From IMG/VR virus record IMGVR_UViG_3300027963_000094, positions 1 through 54,978 of that record: a stretch of 54,978 bases of DNA; one strand, given 5' to 3'. Below are positions 32,443 to 41,200 of the stretch, piece after piece. Origin of the DNA: a virus. Every line of letters starts with the position of its first letter. The first letter of the stretch is position 1. The notes under the pieces were generated by a model. That model was not told the origin of the DNA and did no database searches. It saw nothing but the letters and a program-made list of their open reading frames with translations. The translations under genes were made by a program, and so were the position numbers.

Positions 32443-33202
32443 GCCTGAGCTCATCAATCTTTACAACGTGCTGCAGCAGCATGGCACTTGGACAAGTCCA
32501 CGTGGTGAACGGTGCCTTGAGATTGAAAACTTTACTTACACGGTCAACCCCTTTGTAAGGTTCAATTCATTCAAAGGTCGTAACTTCAATGTGAAGTACC
32601 TTAAGCGCGAAATGTCTTGGTACATCAAAGCTGACCCGTATGATCTTAGCATTGCTGATCACGCTGCGCAGTGGGGCAAGATTGTAGCCAACGGCAAGTT
32701 GAATAGCAACTACGGCAGCTATTGGTTTGGCAAACACGGCGCTCTGCATATTGCAAAGTTGCTGACGCAGGATCCAATGTCCCGCCGCGCTGTGATTCCA
32801 ATGTACGGCACTGACATAGACCATATGGATATAGAGGCAAAGGATGTTCCATGCACGCTGGCCATTGAGTTCCGAATCAGGAATGGTAGATTGAACGCCA
32901 GAGCCATCATGCGAAGCCAAGATATTCTTTGGGGCATGGCAAATGACTTGCCAACTTTCAGCTTTTTGCAGGAAATTGTGGCTAACTTGGTTGGCGCCGA
33001 GATGGGAACATTGACAATATCTGCAGGTTCTTTCCATGTCTATGAGTCTCGATTAACCATGTTCAATGACATCATCAATACCAATATCCATGAAGTGCTG
33101 GTTGACAAGCCTCCACGGATTAACAGGTACGAGGCCAATCTCTTGGCAGTCAAATCCATTAACCCTACTTTTGAGTTTGCAAAATGGCTATCGAACGTGT
33201 AG
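32420..33202 (+). CDS. dCMP hydroxymethylase (T4 gp42-like)
   Basis: This 260-residue enzyme has the thymidylate synthase fold but T4 gp42 determinants. It aligns by eye with gp42: YLKREMSWYI, KLNSNYG, SRRAVIPMYGT (R122, R123), VPCTLAIEFRI with C145, MRSQDILWGMANDLPTF with R165, S166 and D176, then AGSFHVYE with H206 and Y208. The offset to T4 Cys148 and Asp179 is 3 in both cases. D176 replaces the Asn that makes thymidylate synthase choose dUMP, so a cytosine substrate is expected. The product would be 5-hydroxymethyl-dCMP, made with methylene-tetrahydrofolate. It is coupled to the kinase and followed by a short gene. Confidence 0.85.
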   Translation: MEMLIRNEPELINLYNVLQQHGTWTSPRGERCLEIENFTYTVNPFVRFNSFKGRNFNVKYLKREMSWYIKADPYDLSIADHAAQWGKIVANGKLNSNYGSYWFGKHGALHIAKLLTQDPMSRRAVIPMYGTDIDHMDIEAKDVPCTLAIEFRIRNGRLNARAIMRSQDILWGMANDLPTFSFLQEIVANLVGAEMGTLTISAGSFHVYESRLTMFNDIINTNIHEVLVDKPPRINRYEANLLAVKSINPTFEFAKWLSNV

Positions 33203-33366
33203 ATTTATCATTCGCTGTTCAAAAAGAACTTAGAATATTTGTTTTTGAACTTATTCGTGACGGTTATCAAATGGAGGATATACTGACGGCATTGGCCGCT
33301 CTAAAAGTGGAAATGGCTTCTGCCATGGTTTGGCAAGATGTAATAAGTACAAAAGACGTGATATAA
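33184..33366 (+). CDS. Small helical protein, unknown
   Basis: This protein has 60 residues from ATG 33184, overlapping the hydroxymethylase by 19 bp. It is helical and acidic (FAVQKELRIFVFELIRDGYQ, then EDILTALAALKVEMASAMV). Its stop overlaps the promoter at 33357-33372. It may be a small regulator or subunit, but nothing in the sequence shows this. Confidence 0.5.
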   Translation: MAIERVDLSFAVQKELRIFVFELIRDGYQMEDILTALAALKVEMASAMVWQDVISTKDVI

Positions 33367-33390
33367 TTCACGTTATGGGATAACCCCATA
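33357..33390 (+). promoter_or_regulatory. Extended -10 promoter with palindrome and 5' stem-loop
   Basis: TG-A-TATAAT (33359-33367) is a perfect extended -10. It sits inside the palindrome CGTGATATAATTCACG (33357-33372), which could be an operator. The transcript then has TATGGG, a 5-base loop and CCCATA (33374-33390), a 6-bp stem like the one after the 21871 promoter. Downstream is the TGACTATTGAAAGGAATT leader of the gene at 33422. Confidence 0.6.
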
Positions 33391-33421
33391 CTTTGTAAAC
33401 TGACTATTGAAAGGAATTGAA

Positions 33422-34132
33422 ATGTTAAATAAAATTCGTTGGACCAAGATAGAACGCAGCATCGTCATTGAGACGGCAGTGACGTTCTACAATGAAGGCA
33501 CCTATAGCCCAATTGCAGCAATTAGACAAGCTCAGCAAGTTGTGCTATTGCCCAATCGCCGCCGCACACTTGCTAGCCACTCAGCAGCGCCTGACTTGAT
33601 CAAATTGCTCAAGCAAAAGGCGGCGCAGGATGTGCCAAAGCAAAAGGTGGTGGAAACTACCACACCAGTGGAAATAATGCCTCCAGCGCCACTGGTAGTG
33701 CCTAAAACCGATGCACCAGTTGATCTCGTTGAGCAGTTGGTGAATACTATTACACAACGATTCATTCTGGGGCTTCGTGAAAGCCTGCAGATTGCCGTTA
33801 AAGAGCTTGAGCATGAGTTTAAGCTTCCAAGGCATAACCCTGAGTACAACGCAATTGGCAAGTCATTGCCTAAGGTAGTCATCATTGGGTTGCTGGGTGA
33901 TCAGGTCTACGCCATCACCAAAGAATTCTCTGATCGGTACGAGGTAAAATGCATTGATACTGATAGAGCCATGGGTATGTCACCGCCACAAGCTAATGCA
34001 TACCTTTTGATGAAGAACTTCATCAACCATCCGCTGTACCACAAGTACCAAGCATTTCCCAATCATGTTTTAATAGACGGCGGCATGTCAACACTTCGCA
34101 TGTGGCTCAATACTAAAGGACAAGACTTATGA
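33422..34132 (+). CDS. Early protein with possible DNA-binding N-terminus, unknown
   Basis: This protein has 236 residues from ATG 33422, with GAAAGGAATT directly upstream. The N-terminal ~50 residues (WTKIERSIVIETAVTFYNEG, AIRQAQQVVLLPNRRRTL) could form a small DNA-binding domain. A proline-rich linker (PVEIMPPAPLVVPKTD, ~80-95) follows, then a helical region and a compact C-terminal domain. That domain starts KVVIIGLLGDQVYAIT, continues with VKCIDTDRAM and ends GGMSTLRMWL. The GLLGDQ and GGMSTLRxxL blocks are familiar from phage genes without a function. It begins a new transcript with its own promoter, so it may act later than the cassette. Confidence 0.6.
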   Translation: MLNKIRWTKIERSIVIETAVTFYNEGTYSPIAAIRQAQQVVLLPNRRRTLASHSAAPDLIKLLKQKAAQDVPKQKVVETTTPVEIMPPAPLVVPKTDAPVDLVEQLVNTITQRFILGLRESLQIAVKELEHEFKLPRHNPEYNAIGKSLPKVVIIGLLGDQVYAITKEFSDRYEVKCIDTDRAMGMSPPQANAYLLMKNFINHPLYHKYQAFPNHVLIDGGMSTLRMWLNTKGQDL

Positions 34133-34341
34133 CAACCGAGGATTTTGTGTATACACCTTCATCAACTTGCATCACCGAAAGATGGCGCCGCGTTTACAAC
34201 TGGGTCCCCCCATCCGAGGATCCTGCGTATACCAAAAAGTGGTATGACTTCAGAGCCAGATTTGCTCGAGGCCTTGAGGCTTTAGATCAAACCATTGATG
34301 TTCCGCAGTTCATCTCTATCAAGAAGTGGAAGAAGCAATGA
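34129..34341 (+). CDS. Small early protein, unknown
   Basis: This 70-residue protein starts inside the previous stop (ATGA at 34129) and ends in the next start. It is aromatic and basic: STCITERWRRVYNWVPPSED, then YTKKWYDFRARFARGLEALD and a KKWKKQ end. It has no recognised domain. Confidence 0.55.
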   Translation: MTTEDFVYTPSSTCITERWRRVYNWVPPSEDPAYTKKWYDFRARFARGLEALDQTIDVPQFISIKKWKKQ

Positions 34342-34664
34342 AGCAAGCCCCTGACATGGTCAAAATGAGTTTTGATGATTGGGTAGATCTGCTCACGCAT
34401 ACTAACCACTTGGAACTGCTAAGTAATCCATACGACGTGTGGATCGAGGCTTTCCATGTAGGTAGTACTTTAGAGCGTAGGAACTGCGCGCATCAAATAC
34501 GCACAAGCATGGGGCTGGTTTCTTCAGAAGACTTTGATGATGACACGACTATGTCGGTCACCGATGTCAAGCAAATGCAAATTGGCTTACTTAAGAAAGT
34601 CTTGGAGATCTTAGAGCCTACCGCACAGACCCCGGCGGTTCCGATGGTGGAGGCAAAGCCATAG
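34338..34664 (+). CDS. Last early gene, small protein, unknown
   Basis: This protein has 108 residues from ATG 34338 (MKQAPDMVKMSFDDWV), overlapping the previous stop. It has an acidic helical body (HLELLSNPYDVWIEAFHVG, DFDDDTTMSVTDVKQMQIGL) and a proline-rich end. Its 3' end runs 47 bp over the converging gene at 34618-35631, so early and late transcripts read into each other. No terminator hairpin is visible in the overlap. Confidence 0.6.
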   Translation: MKQAPDMVKMSFDDWVDLLTHTNHLELLSNPYDVWIEAFHVGSTLERRNCAHQIRTSMGLVSSEDFDDDTTMSVTDVKQMQIGLLKKVLEILEPTAQTPAVPMVEAKP

Positions 34665-35631
34665 GGTTAGCCTTAGGCGCTGCAGGCTCATTGTACTTAT
34701 CCAAAGCGTATTGCGCTCCTGTGGCGCCTAGTCCTACCGCAAGCCCTGGGATTTGAAGCCCTGGAACCATAGACATTAAACCGCCAGCGCCGGCCAAAGC
34801 TGATAGCACAGCTCCGGATGTATCACCATTCATATAACGTTGATAAGCTTCATAAAAGCTCATACCAGCCCCTGCACCGCCTAAGGCTCCACCAACAAGC
34901 GGCGCTTTAGCAACACTTGCCAACTTGGACATAGGCCCTGGAGTTGCGTCAGCCAACCGCTTAGCAGCGGCAGCTTCAGCAGCTGGCATTGCGGCGTTTC
35001 TTGCAGCAGTGGCAGCCTCGGCTTCTTTGCCTTGCGCAATAAGTCTATCCACCAAAGACGGTTTGATTTGCCCGGGCTCGCCGGTAAAGAGGTCAGGCCC
35101 AAACTTCTTGGTCAAGTTCTTGGTAACTTCACCTTGGCCTTTACTGCGCTGATACTGGCCTGCGGCTTGTGGAACTCCACCGGCAATCTCTTTATTTCCA
35201 CCAGCCCAATTCTGATACCACTTGGTGCCAGAAGTTGGCGTCTTGGCTGCAACAGGCTCAGGCTGAATGCCAGCCTTAAGTAACTCTTCATCCCGCAGCT
35301 TTTGCAACATGTCTTTAACACGCTGCTCTTCTTGAAGCTTCTTTACACCTTCAGCTGTTCGCATTTCCTGTGTTGGAAATAACTTGCCCATACCTTTTTG
35401 TACAAGCGGGCCAGATGCGGCGCCTACACCAGTGGCAACAGCTTTTTCTTCACCCGGCGACAAGCCTAGTTCAGGAACTAAGGTCTTACCTTTTTTGCCG
35501 GTAGTTGGCGCAGTCTTTGCAGCACCAATTGGCATGGCAAAGATGTCATCGAGTTGGTCTAAACCCTCAACCTGTGATGTACCCTGTTGGTCGCCAAAAA
35601 TAAGTGCATCCAGCTTGTCGTCTTTTGCCAT
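34618..35631 (-). CDS. Candidate ejection/internal virion protein (third of cluster)
   Basis: This 337-residue protein has an acidic start (MAKDDKLDALIFGDQQGTS), a charged helical middle (TAEGVKKLQEEQRVKDMLQKL) and an Ala-rich helix (ATAARNAAMPAAEAAAAKRL). A C-terminal hydrophobic Gly-zipper-like segment follows (~220-300, GGALGGAGAGMSFYEAY and GLQIPGLAVGLGATGAQ). Such a membrane-prone segment in a late gene beside ejection-type proteins suggests a protein delivered into the host envelope with the DNA. No catalytic domain is seen. It is the last late gene and its stop overlaps the converging early gene. Confidence 0.5.
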   Translation of the reverse strand: MAKDDKLDALIFGDQQGTSQVEGLDQLDDIFAMPIGAAKTAPTTGKKGKTLVPELGLSPGEEKAVATGVGAASGPLVQKGMGKLFPTQEMRTAEGVKKLQEEQRVKDMLQKLRDEELLKAGIQPEPVAAKTPTSGTKWYQNWAGGNKEIAGGVPQAAGQYQRSKGQGEVTKNLTKKFGPDLFTGEPGQIKPSLVDRLIAQGKEAEAATAARNAAMPAAEAAAAKRLADATPGPMSKLASVAKAPLVGGALGGAGAGMSFYEAYQRYMNGDTSGAVLSALAGAGGLMSMVPGLQIPGLAVGLGATGAQYALDKYNEPAAPKANPMALPPPSEPPGSVR

Positions 35632-35642
35632 ACATTAGCTCT

Positions 35643-37214
35643 TTAAGGGTTAAATTGACGGAACAACTGCATCCGATAATCGGCGTAGTCTTTGTTGATC
35701 TTCTCATACACGCTGCCGGGGCTAAAGAATTGTCTTGGTGAAGCAGCGGGGCCAGCTTTGCTGGTGTACCCATCATATGCGCCGTATAAAGCTTCACGTT
35801 GCTTATTTAATAGCAACTGCTGGCGTGCCCATAACTGAACAGCACGTGATGAGTCATCAATACTTGCCATTGGTGCCTGTAAGAGCCTTGCATCGTTATC
35901 CGTGGGGTTAACACCCAATAAGCCTTTATTGGCTTTCACGTTGGATAAGAATTCAGTTCCTAAGATGCGACTAACATCACGCACAGCTTGCTGATCTTCA
36001 GGTGAAAGCTTAACACGCTGTAAGAATTCTTTGACTGGCAAACCAACTCTTACGTTGTATTGGCCGGCTTGAGCTTGAATACCTTCTTGCGCTGCCGTCA
36101 TCAAGCCAGAAAGCAAACCTTCATTTTGCATCATTGCAAAGATTTGCGGCTTACGTGTTGCAATCTCGTTCAACTGCTTTAAATTAGTATTGGATGATTC
36201 CAATAGCTGCGGCGTGTAGTTAAGGATCTCATCACGCTTGGCGTTAAATGACTTATCAGCTTCTTGCACACGTTGCTTTTGAATCTCAGCTTGTGATTGC
36301 AAAGGCATACCGCCCAAATCATTAGCCCTAGGCACTTGCCCGGGTGCAGGCATTGCAGGTTGAGCCATAACTGCTGGTGCTGGCGGTTGGCCTGCTTGTT
36401 GCTGCGCAACCAATGGCATAACAACAGGCGGCGGAGCTGGAGCACCGGGTATAGCACTTGGAGCTGCACCGGGCATTGCTGCTGGAGCTCCAGGCATTGC
36501 TGCAGCTGGCGCAGGCGGTTGAACAACTGGTGCTTGCGGCTTGCTACCTGCAAAACGCTGGCCACCGGGCATGATGGCAACTACAGCGTCGCCGTACTTG
36601 GCAATAAGATCAGCCTCAGTCATACCAAGCTTACGATCTTCAAGAGCGTTAGTAATTAGACGTTGATCTTGCTCTTGCTTAAATTTATCTCTATCAAGTT
36701 GGAGCTTGCCCATCTCATTCTGCATGGTGAATGTACCCTTGACAATCTCACCAACTTTAGGCGAGAGTTGCGCAACCATGGGGTAAATTTGTGCAAGCTT
36801 TGCTGCAACATCTGGAGTTACGTTGCCACTTGCTAATGCGGCTTCAACTTGAGCCGGTGCGACGCCTAAAGTGCTAGATAGTAATTGCAAAGCTTTGCCT
36901 TGGTTCTCTACTTCATATTTTTGACCAGCCAGCTGAGCTCGCATTTGCGCAATAGGTAGCTGAGCCTCGTTTTGTCTTTCTTGCTGCGCGCCAATAACAC
37001 CTGCTGCTCTGCCTGCTGCTTCACCAAAGTTGCCTGTGCGGCCGGGATCTAATAGCGCTGCGCCAACTTGAAACCAGTTAGGTCCTTGTTGCGTTCTTGC
37101 TTCCAACGCTGCAAGAGTCTTTTGAATTGCATCAAAATATTCAGTTTTAGCTCTATCATCTCCGCCAATCAGGAATGGCGTTGATGAAGGTAATGCGCCT
37201 GTTGGTGTTGCCAT
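35643..37214 (-). CDS. Candidate ejection/internal virion protein
   Basis: This 523-residue protein begins with helices (DRAKTEYFDAIQKTLAALEA) and a WFQVGAALLDPGRTGNFGEA block, then coiled-coil segments. A proline/Ala/Gln-rich linker spans ~225-320 (APVVQPPAPAAAMPGAPAA, ALPA-type repeats). A final helical domain has EFLQRVKLSPEDQQAVRDVS and ILGTEFLSNVKANKG. The WFQVGAALLDPGRTG-type N-terminus is familiar from phage internal or ejection proteins of environmental podoviruses. No lytic domain is seen. Ejection role is inferred from neighbours and composition. Confidence 0.5.
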   Translation of the reverse strand: MATPTGALPSSTPFLIGGDDRAKTEYFDAIQKTLAALEARTQQGPNWFQVGAALLDPGRTGNFGEAAGRAAGVIGAQQERQNEAQLPIAQMRAQLAGQKYEVENQGKALQLLSSTLGVAPAQVEAALASGNVTPDVAAKLAQIYPMVAQLSPKVGEIVKGTFTMQNEMGKLQLDRDKFKQEQDQRLITNALEDRKLGMTEADLIAKYGDAVVAIMPGGQRFAGSKPQAPVVQPPAPAAAMPGAPAAMPGAAPSAIPGAPAPPPVVMPLVAQQQAGQPPAPAVMAQPAMPAPGQVPRANDLGGMPLQSQAEIQKQRVQEADKSFNAKRDEILNYTPQLLESSNTNLKQLNEIATRKPQIFAMMQNEGLLSGLMTAAQEGIQAQAGQYNVRVGLPVKEFLQRVKLSPEDQQAVRDVSRILGTEFLSNVKANKGLLGVNPTDNDARLLQAPMASIDDSSRAVQLWARQQLLLNKQREALYGAYDGYTSKAGPAASPRQFFSPGSVYEKINKDYADYRMQLFRQFNP

Positions 37215-37220
37215 ATTGTG

Positions 37221-38228
37221 TTATCCTGGAAAGTCGCCTAATGATTTGGAGTAATCCGCTATTTGCTGTGCAGTAGGCCCTGGTGCTGCGCCCGTTGCGT
37301 CTATAGTGTTACCGCTTGGAAACAACCCACTTATAAAATTGCCTGCTGCCGTGCCAAACGGTGTTTGACTTACGCCGCCAATGATTGAGCTTAAGCCTGC
37401 AATTTGCTGAAGTGGTGAAGCTGCATAGGCGCCAGGGATTGGGCCTGTGTAGGTATTGGCAACTGATGTTGGCACATTGTAACCACGAAGTGCTTGTGCG
37501 CCAAGATTGGCAGCTGTCAACGGGAACAGTTGCTGGTTTTGATTGATGGTTTGCTGCTGACTGCCCATGGTGGCCAGCGCGTTAATGTCTGCCAAGTTAG
37601 CTGCTTGGCCTGCAGTTGCAAGACTGCCGTACTGCTGCGCAGCATTTAGCTTTTGTGTTTGATCAGCTTGTGCAGCTCGTAATGCTTCAGTATAGCCTTG
37701 CTGCAATGCCTGTGATTGCGCAGCTTGTGTATTTTGTAGTCCCGTGTTAATGGCTTGACCAAGAACCTCGGCGCCACGCTTAGACCCGAATTGGCCAGTG
37801 CCAACCGCTGATGCTGTAGCCTGCGGGGCCAAGAATTGCTGAATATTGCGCTGACCCAATGTCCCTAGTGCATCCACAACCTGCGTTGTGTAAGGGTTCA
37901 TGAACTGCTCAATCCGGCTTTCGCCGTCTTTAATTGGCAATCCTGTTTTTGGATCTACAGGCTTTGCCGTAATATCGGTTTGACCAATATTACTAGTTGC
38001 TTGCAATGCAGTATTGAAATACCCAGGGTAAGTATTGGTTGTGGTTGCAGCTTTCTCAAATGCTGCAGTTTGCAGCGGCTGCGCATTAGCATACGAGGCG
38101 CCTGCAACATTTGCGGTAGTACTTTTTGCTAAGTCACTTAAATAATCAGTGTACCAAGACGGCGCAGATGTTACTTGATTCTGCGTCGTGGTGATATTCG
38201 GTAGTGGATCACCTTGCATTAAACTCAT
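37221..38228 (-). CDS. Candidate ejection/DNA-transfer protein
   Basis: This 335-residue protein starts MSLMQGDPLPNITTTQNQVT. It has PSWYTDYLSDLAKSTT near the N-terminus and Gln/Ala-rich helices from ~100 to 230 (RNIQQFLAPQATASAVGTGQ, QALQQGYTEALRAAQADQTQ). A GTGQFGSKRGAEVLG element lies at ~145. A hydrophobic end has QIAGLSSIIGGVSQTPFG. Ala/Gln-rich helical proteins with a hydrophobic end, encoded next to the large internal protein, resemble podovirus DNA-transfer proteins. It overlaps the 1899-residue gene by 4 bp (ATGA). Confidence 0.5.
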   Translation of the reverse strand: MSLMQGDPLPNITTTQNQVTSAPSWYTDYLSDLAKSTTANVAGASYANAQPLQTAAFEKAATTTNTYPGYFNTALQATSNIGQTDITAKPVDPKTGLPIKDGESRIEQFMNPYTTQVVDALGTLGQRNIQQFLAPQATASAVGTGQFGSKRGAEVLGQAINTGLQNTQAAQSQALQQGYTEALRAAQADQTQKLNAAQQYGSLATAGQAANLADINALATMGSQQQTINQNQQLFPLTAANLGAQALRGYNVPTSVANTYTGPIPGAYAASPLQQIAGLSSIIGGVSQTPFGTAAGNFISGLFPSGNTIDATGAAPGPTAQQIADYSKSLGDFPG

Positions 38229-41200
38229 TTCATGCCTTTCAAATATGACAGGGGTGACTTAGCCTTAGGGGGTATTTTACCAACAGGGGCTGATCTTTTG
38301 TGTTCTCTTATGCTTTCACGCATTTTATCCAAAACTTGGGCACCAGCCTTATTTGAGCCATTGCCCAGTGCTGCAACTGTATCAGCGTCAAACACGTACT
38401 CGCCATCCGCTAACATGGCGGGAATACTATCTGACTGGCCATCGCCTGCACCTTGCACGTAATTGCCGGTCTTTCCAGTAATAAACTTGGGAATATGCTC
38501 TACTTGACCGCCTTTAGCATAGCCCGATAGCGGGCTGCCACCAAGATATTTTAGTCCAGATGCAGTCAAGTTGCCTGTACTCACGCCCGGGATCATCGTG
38601 CTATTATCGCTACCGCTTACTGGATTCCCGGGAGATGGCGTGCCTGCAAGTTTGGCCCCTACAAAGCCGGTGCCTTCTTCAGTCTCAGCAGCTTCTGCAG
38701 TGGCAGGCTTAACCCGACCTGTTAAGACTTGCAATAGCTTGGAGTCTACATTAGCCAATTGTGGGTAAAGTTGCGTAAGTTGCGTCATCCCTGAATCATC
38801 CTTAATTCCTGCGCCAGCCAGCATTGTTGGTGTTAACGTCCCGGGCAATGCACCGGTACTTGCTGGAGTTGTTACTGCACCAAGTGCGCCTGACTGCGTT
38901 GTCTTTGTTGGTGTCTTTGTTGTAGGCGTCTTTACGCTTGGTGTTGTAGTTTTTGTAGGGTCTGTTGGTGTGGTTGTAATGGTTGGAGGTGTTGTCGTAT
39001 CAGTTGGTGGAGTAGATATAACAACAGGAGGCGTTACATCCTCAGGTGGGGGCGTGACAATACCGGGAGGTGTTACTGGCAAACTGCCTGTAGGTATTGT
39101 AGGCGTTGTAAGTGTAGGTATGTCTGTATTGACAGCTGGGTTAGTCGTAACTGTTGGGTTAGTCGTAATCGTTGGATTAGTTGTAATCGTTGGGTTAGTC
39201 GTAATCGTTGGATTAGTTGTAACAGTCGGATTAGTTGTAATCGTTGGGTTTGTAGTAACTGTTGGGGTTGCAATAACAGTGGCCAACGGGTTAGTTAAAA
39301 CTGTAGGGTTTATATTAACGTTAGCGTCAATTGCAGCTTGCGCATCAATCGCAGCTTGTGCGTCAGCGGCAGCCTTAGCATCAGCTGCGGCTTTAGCTTT
39401 AGCATCCGCAGCAGCCTTAGCCGCAGCCTTAGCCGCAGCCAGAGCTGCTAACGTGGCATTTGTTGTTGGGGCAGCTGTTACCGTGGCAGCAGCGGCGGCG
39501 TCTGCAGCAGCCTGCGCATCAGCGGCAGCTTGAGCAGCTGTAGCAGCATCCGCAGCAGCCTTGGCGTCCGCAGCAGCTTGAGCGGCAGCAGCAGCGTCAG
39601 CAGCAGCCTTAGCATCAGCGGCAGCTTTAGCATCAGCGGCAGCCTTAGCAGCAGCAGCGGCATCAGCGGCAGCCTTGGCATCAGCGGCAGCCTTAGCATC
39701 TGCTAGAGCTTTAGCCTCAGCTGCTGCAGCAGCCTTGGCAGCAGCATCCGCAGCAGCATCCGCAGCAGCCTTGGCAGCGGCATCCGCAGCAGCCTTAGTG
39801 GCAGCATCGGCAGTTGCAGCAGCCGCGGCAGCATCAGCTAGAGCCTTAGCATCAGCCGCAGCTTTGGCAGCAGCAGCGTCGGCAGCAACTTTGGCGTCAG
39901 CAGCAGCTTTGGCATTTGCGGCAGCAGTGGCAGCAGCAGCATCAGCTGCAACTTGCGCAGCAATAGCTGCATCAGACGTAACTTTAGCATCAGCTGAAAA
40001 CAGTGCGGCAGCTTTTGCAATGGCATCAGCTTTTGCTTGTGCTTCAGCTTGTAGTGCTGCGTCTATTGTTAATTGCGACCCTGTACCTGTTGTTGATGCG
40101 GCTCCAGTTCCGGCTGTTGTCGTTAACGCGCCTGTGCCTGTAGTTGAAGCAGCACCCGTTCCGGCTGTAGTAGCTGCACCCGTTCCTGCTGTAGTTAATG
40201 CGCCAGTACCAGATGTTGTAGCGGCACCTCCACCAACGGTAGATAGCGCGCCTGTATTGGTTGCTGCAGCTGCTGTACTCTTTGCAGCAATTGCAGCACT
40301 TACGTCACTTAAGTTTAACCCTGCCTCAGCCATAGCTGCGCCAACTTCTGCTTGTGACGCGCCGGGATGGTCAGCTAACCAAGAGTTAATGCTCTCATGA
40401 ACTTGATCTTGTGAGATATTATTTTCTTGTGCCCACTTCATCCCTGAACTTGAAAGATCCAAGCTTGAATTTGCATTGCCAATGTTAGTTAAAGTTTGCG
40501 CACCGGCGTCGCTAATTACAGACTGCCCAGTTGATGTGTCTACTAATGCGTTAATTTTGCCTGAGCCGTCTGTTGATGCAATGCCTGACTTACTAAGTTC
40601 TTCGTTAAAGGTGCTGTTAGTATCAGCAATAACTTTTTGAATGTTTGAGACTTCAATAGATGACGAGGTCTTGCCAGCAATAAGACCTTCAATCACGCCT
40701 TGTGTTAAAGACTTATTGATATTTACAGGTCTGCCTAAGGCAACGTCGGTAAGAACATCGGTTGTAAATGCCTCGATAAGATCGGATGTGCCTTCTTTTG
40801 TAAAACTAGCGCCTGCTTTGGTTGTTGCTTTACTAAGCGCGTTACTAACTTTATTAACCAATGCAGCATCTGCAACTCCGCCTGTAGCTACTGTGACTGC
40901 TGCAGCAATTTCAAATGCTGTTGACGCTTCAGCATCAGCTTGCGCATCAGTCTTATTTGCAGCTTTAGCTTCTCTATACTTATCGTTGTAAGCTGCACCA
41001 CCTGATTCCATGGCGTTCAATGCAACATCAACGCCTACAGCTGCAAATTTACCTGCATACTTAAGCACTTTAAGACCTAAGCCAATTGGTAAGCCTTCTT
41101 GGATAACCTCAATGGCAGCCATATTAAGTGACTGCGGATTGTTGTAAACAGCTTTTACGCCTGCAACAATCTTATTTCCTAGTCCTTGCGCGTCATTCAC

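Noticed and set aside
32420-33202. Thymidylate synthase
   Set aside because: The fold is shared, but Asp176 replaces the dUMP-selecting Asn and flanking motifs match T4 gp42 better.
38970-40400. Long plus-strand ORFs over the Ala/Thr repeats
   Set aside because: These are shadows of repetitive minus-strand codons, of low complexity and without ribosome-binding sites.
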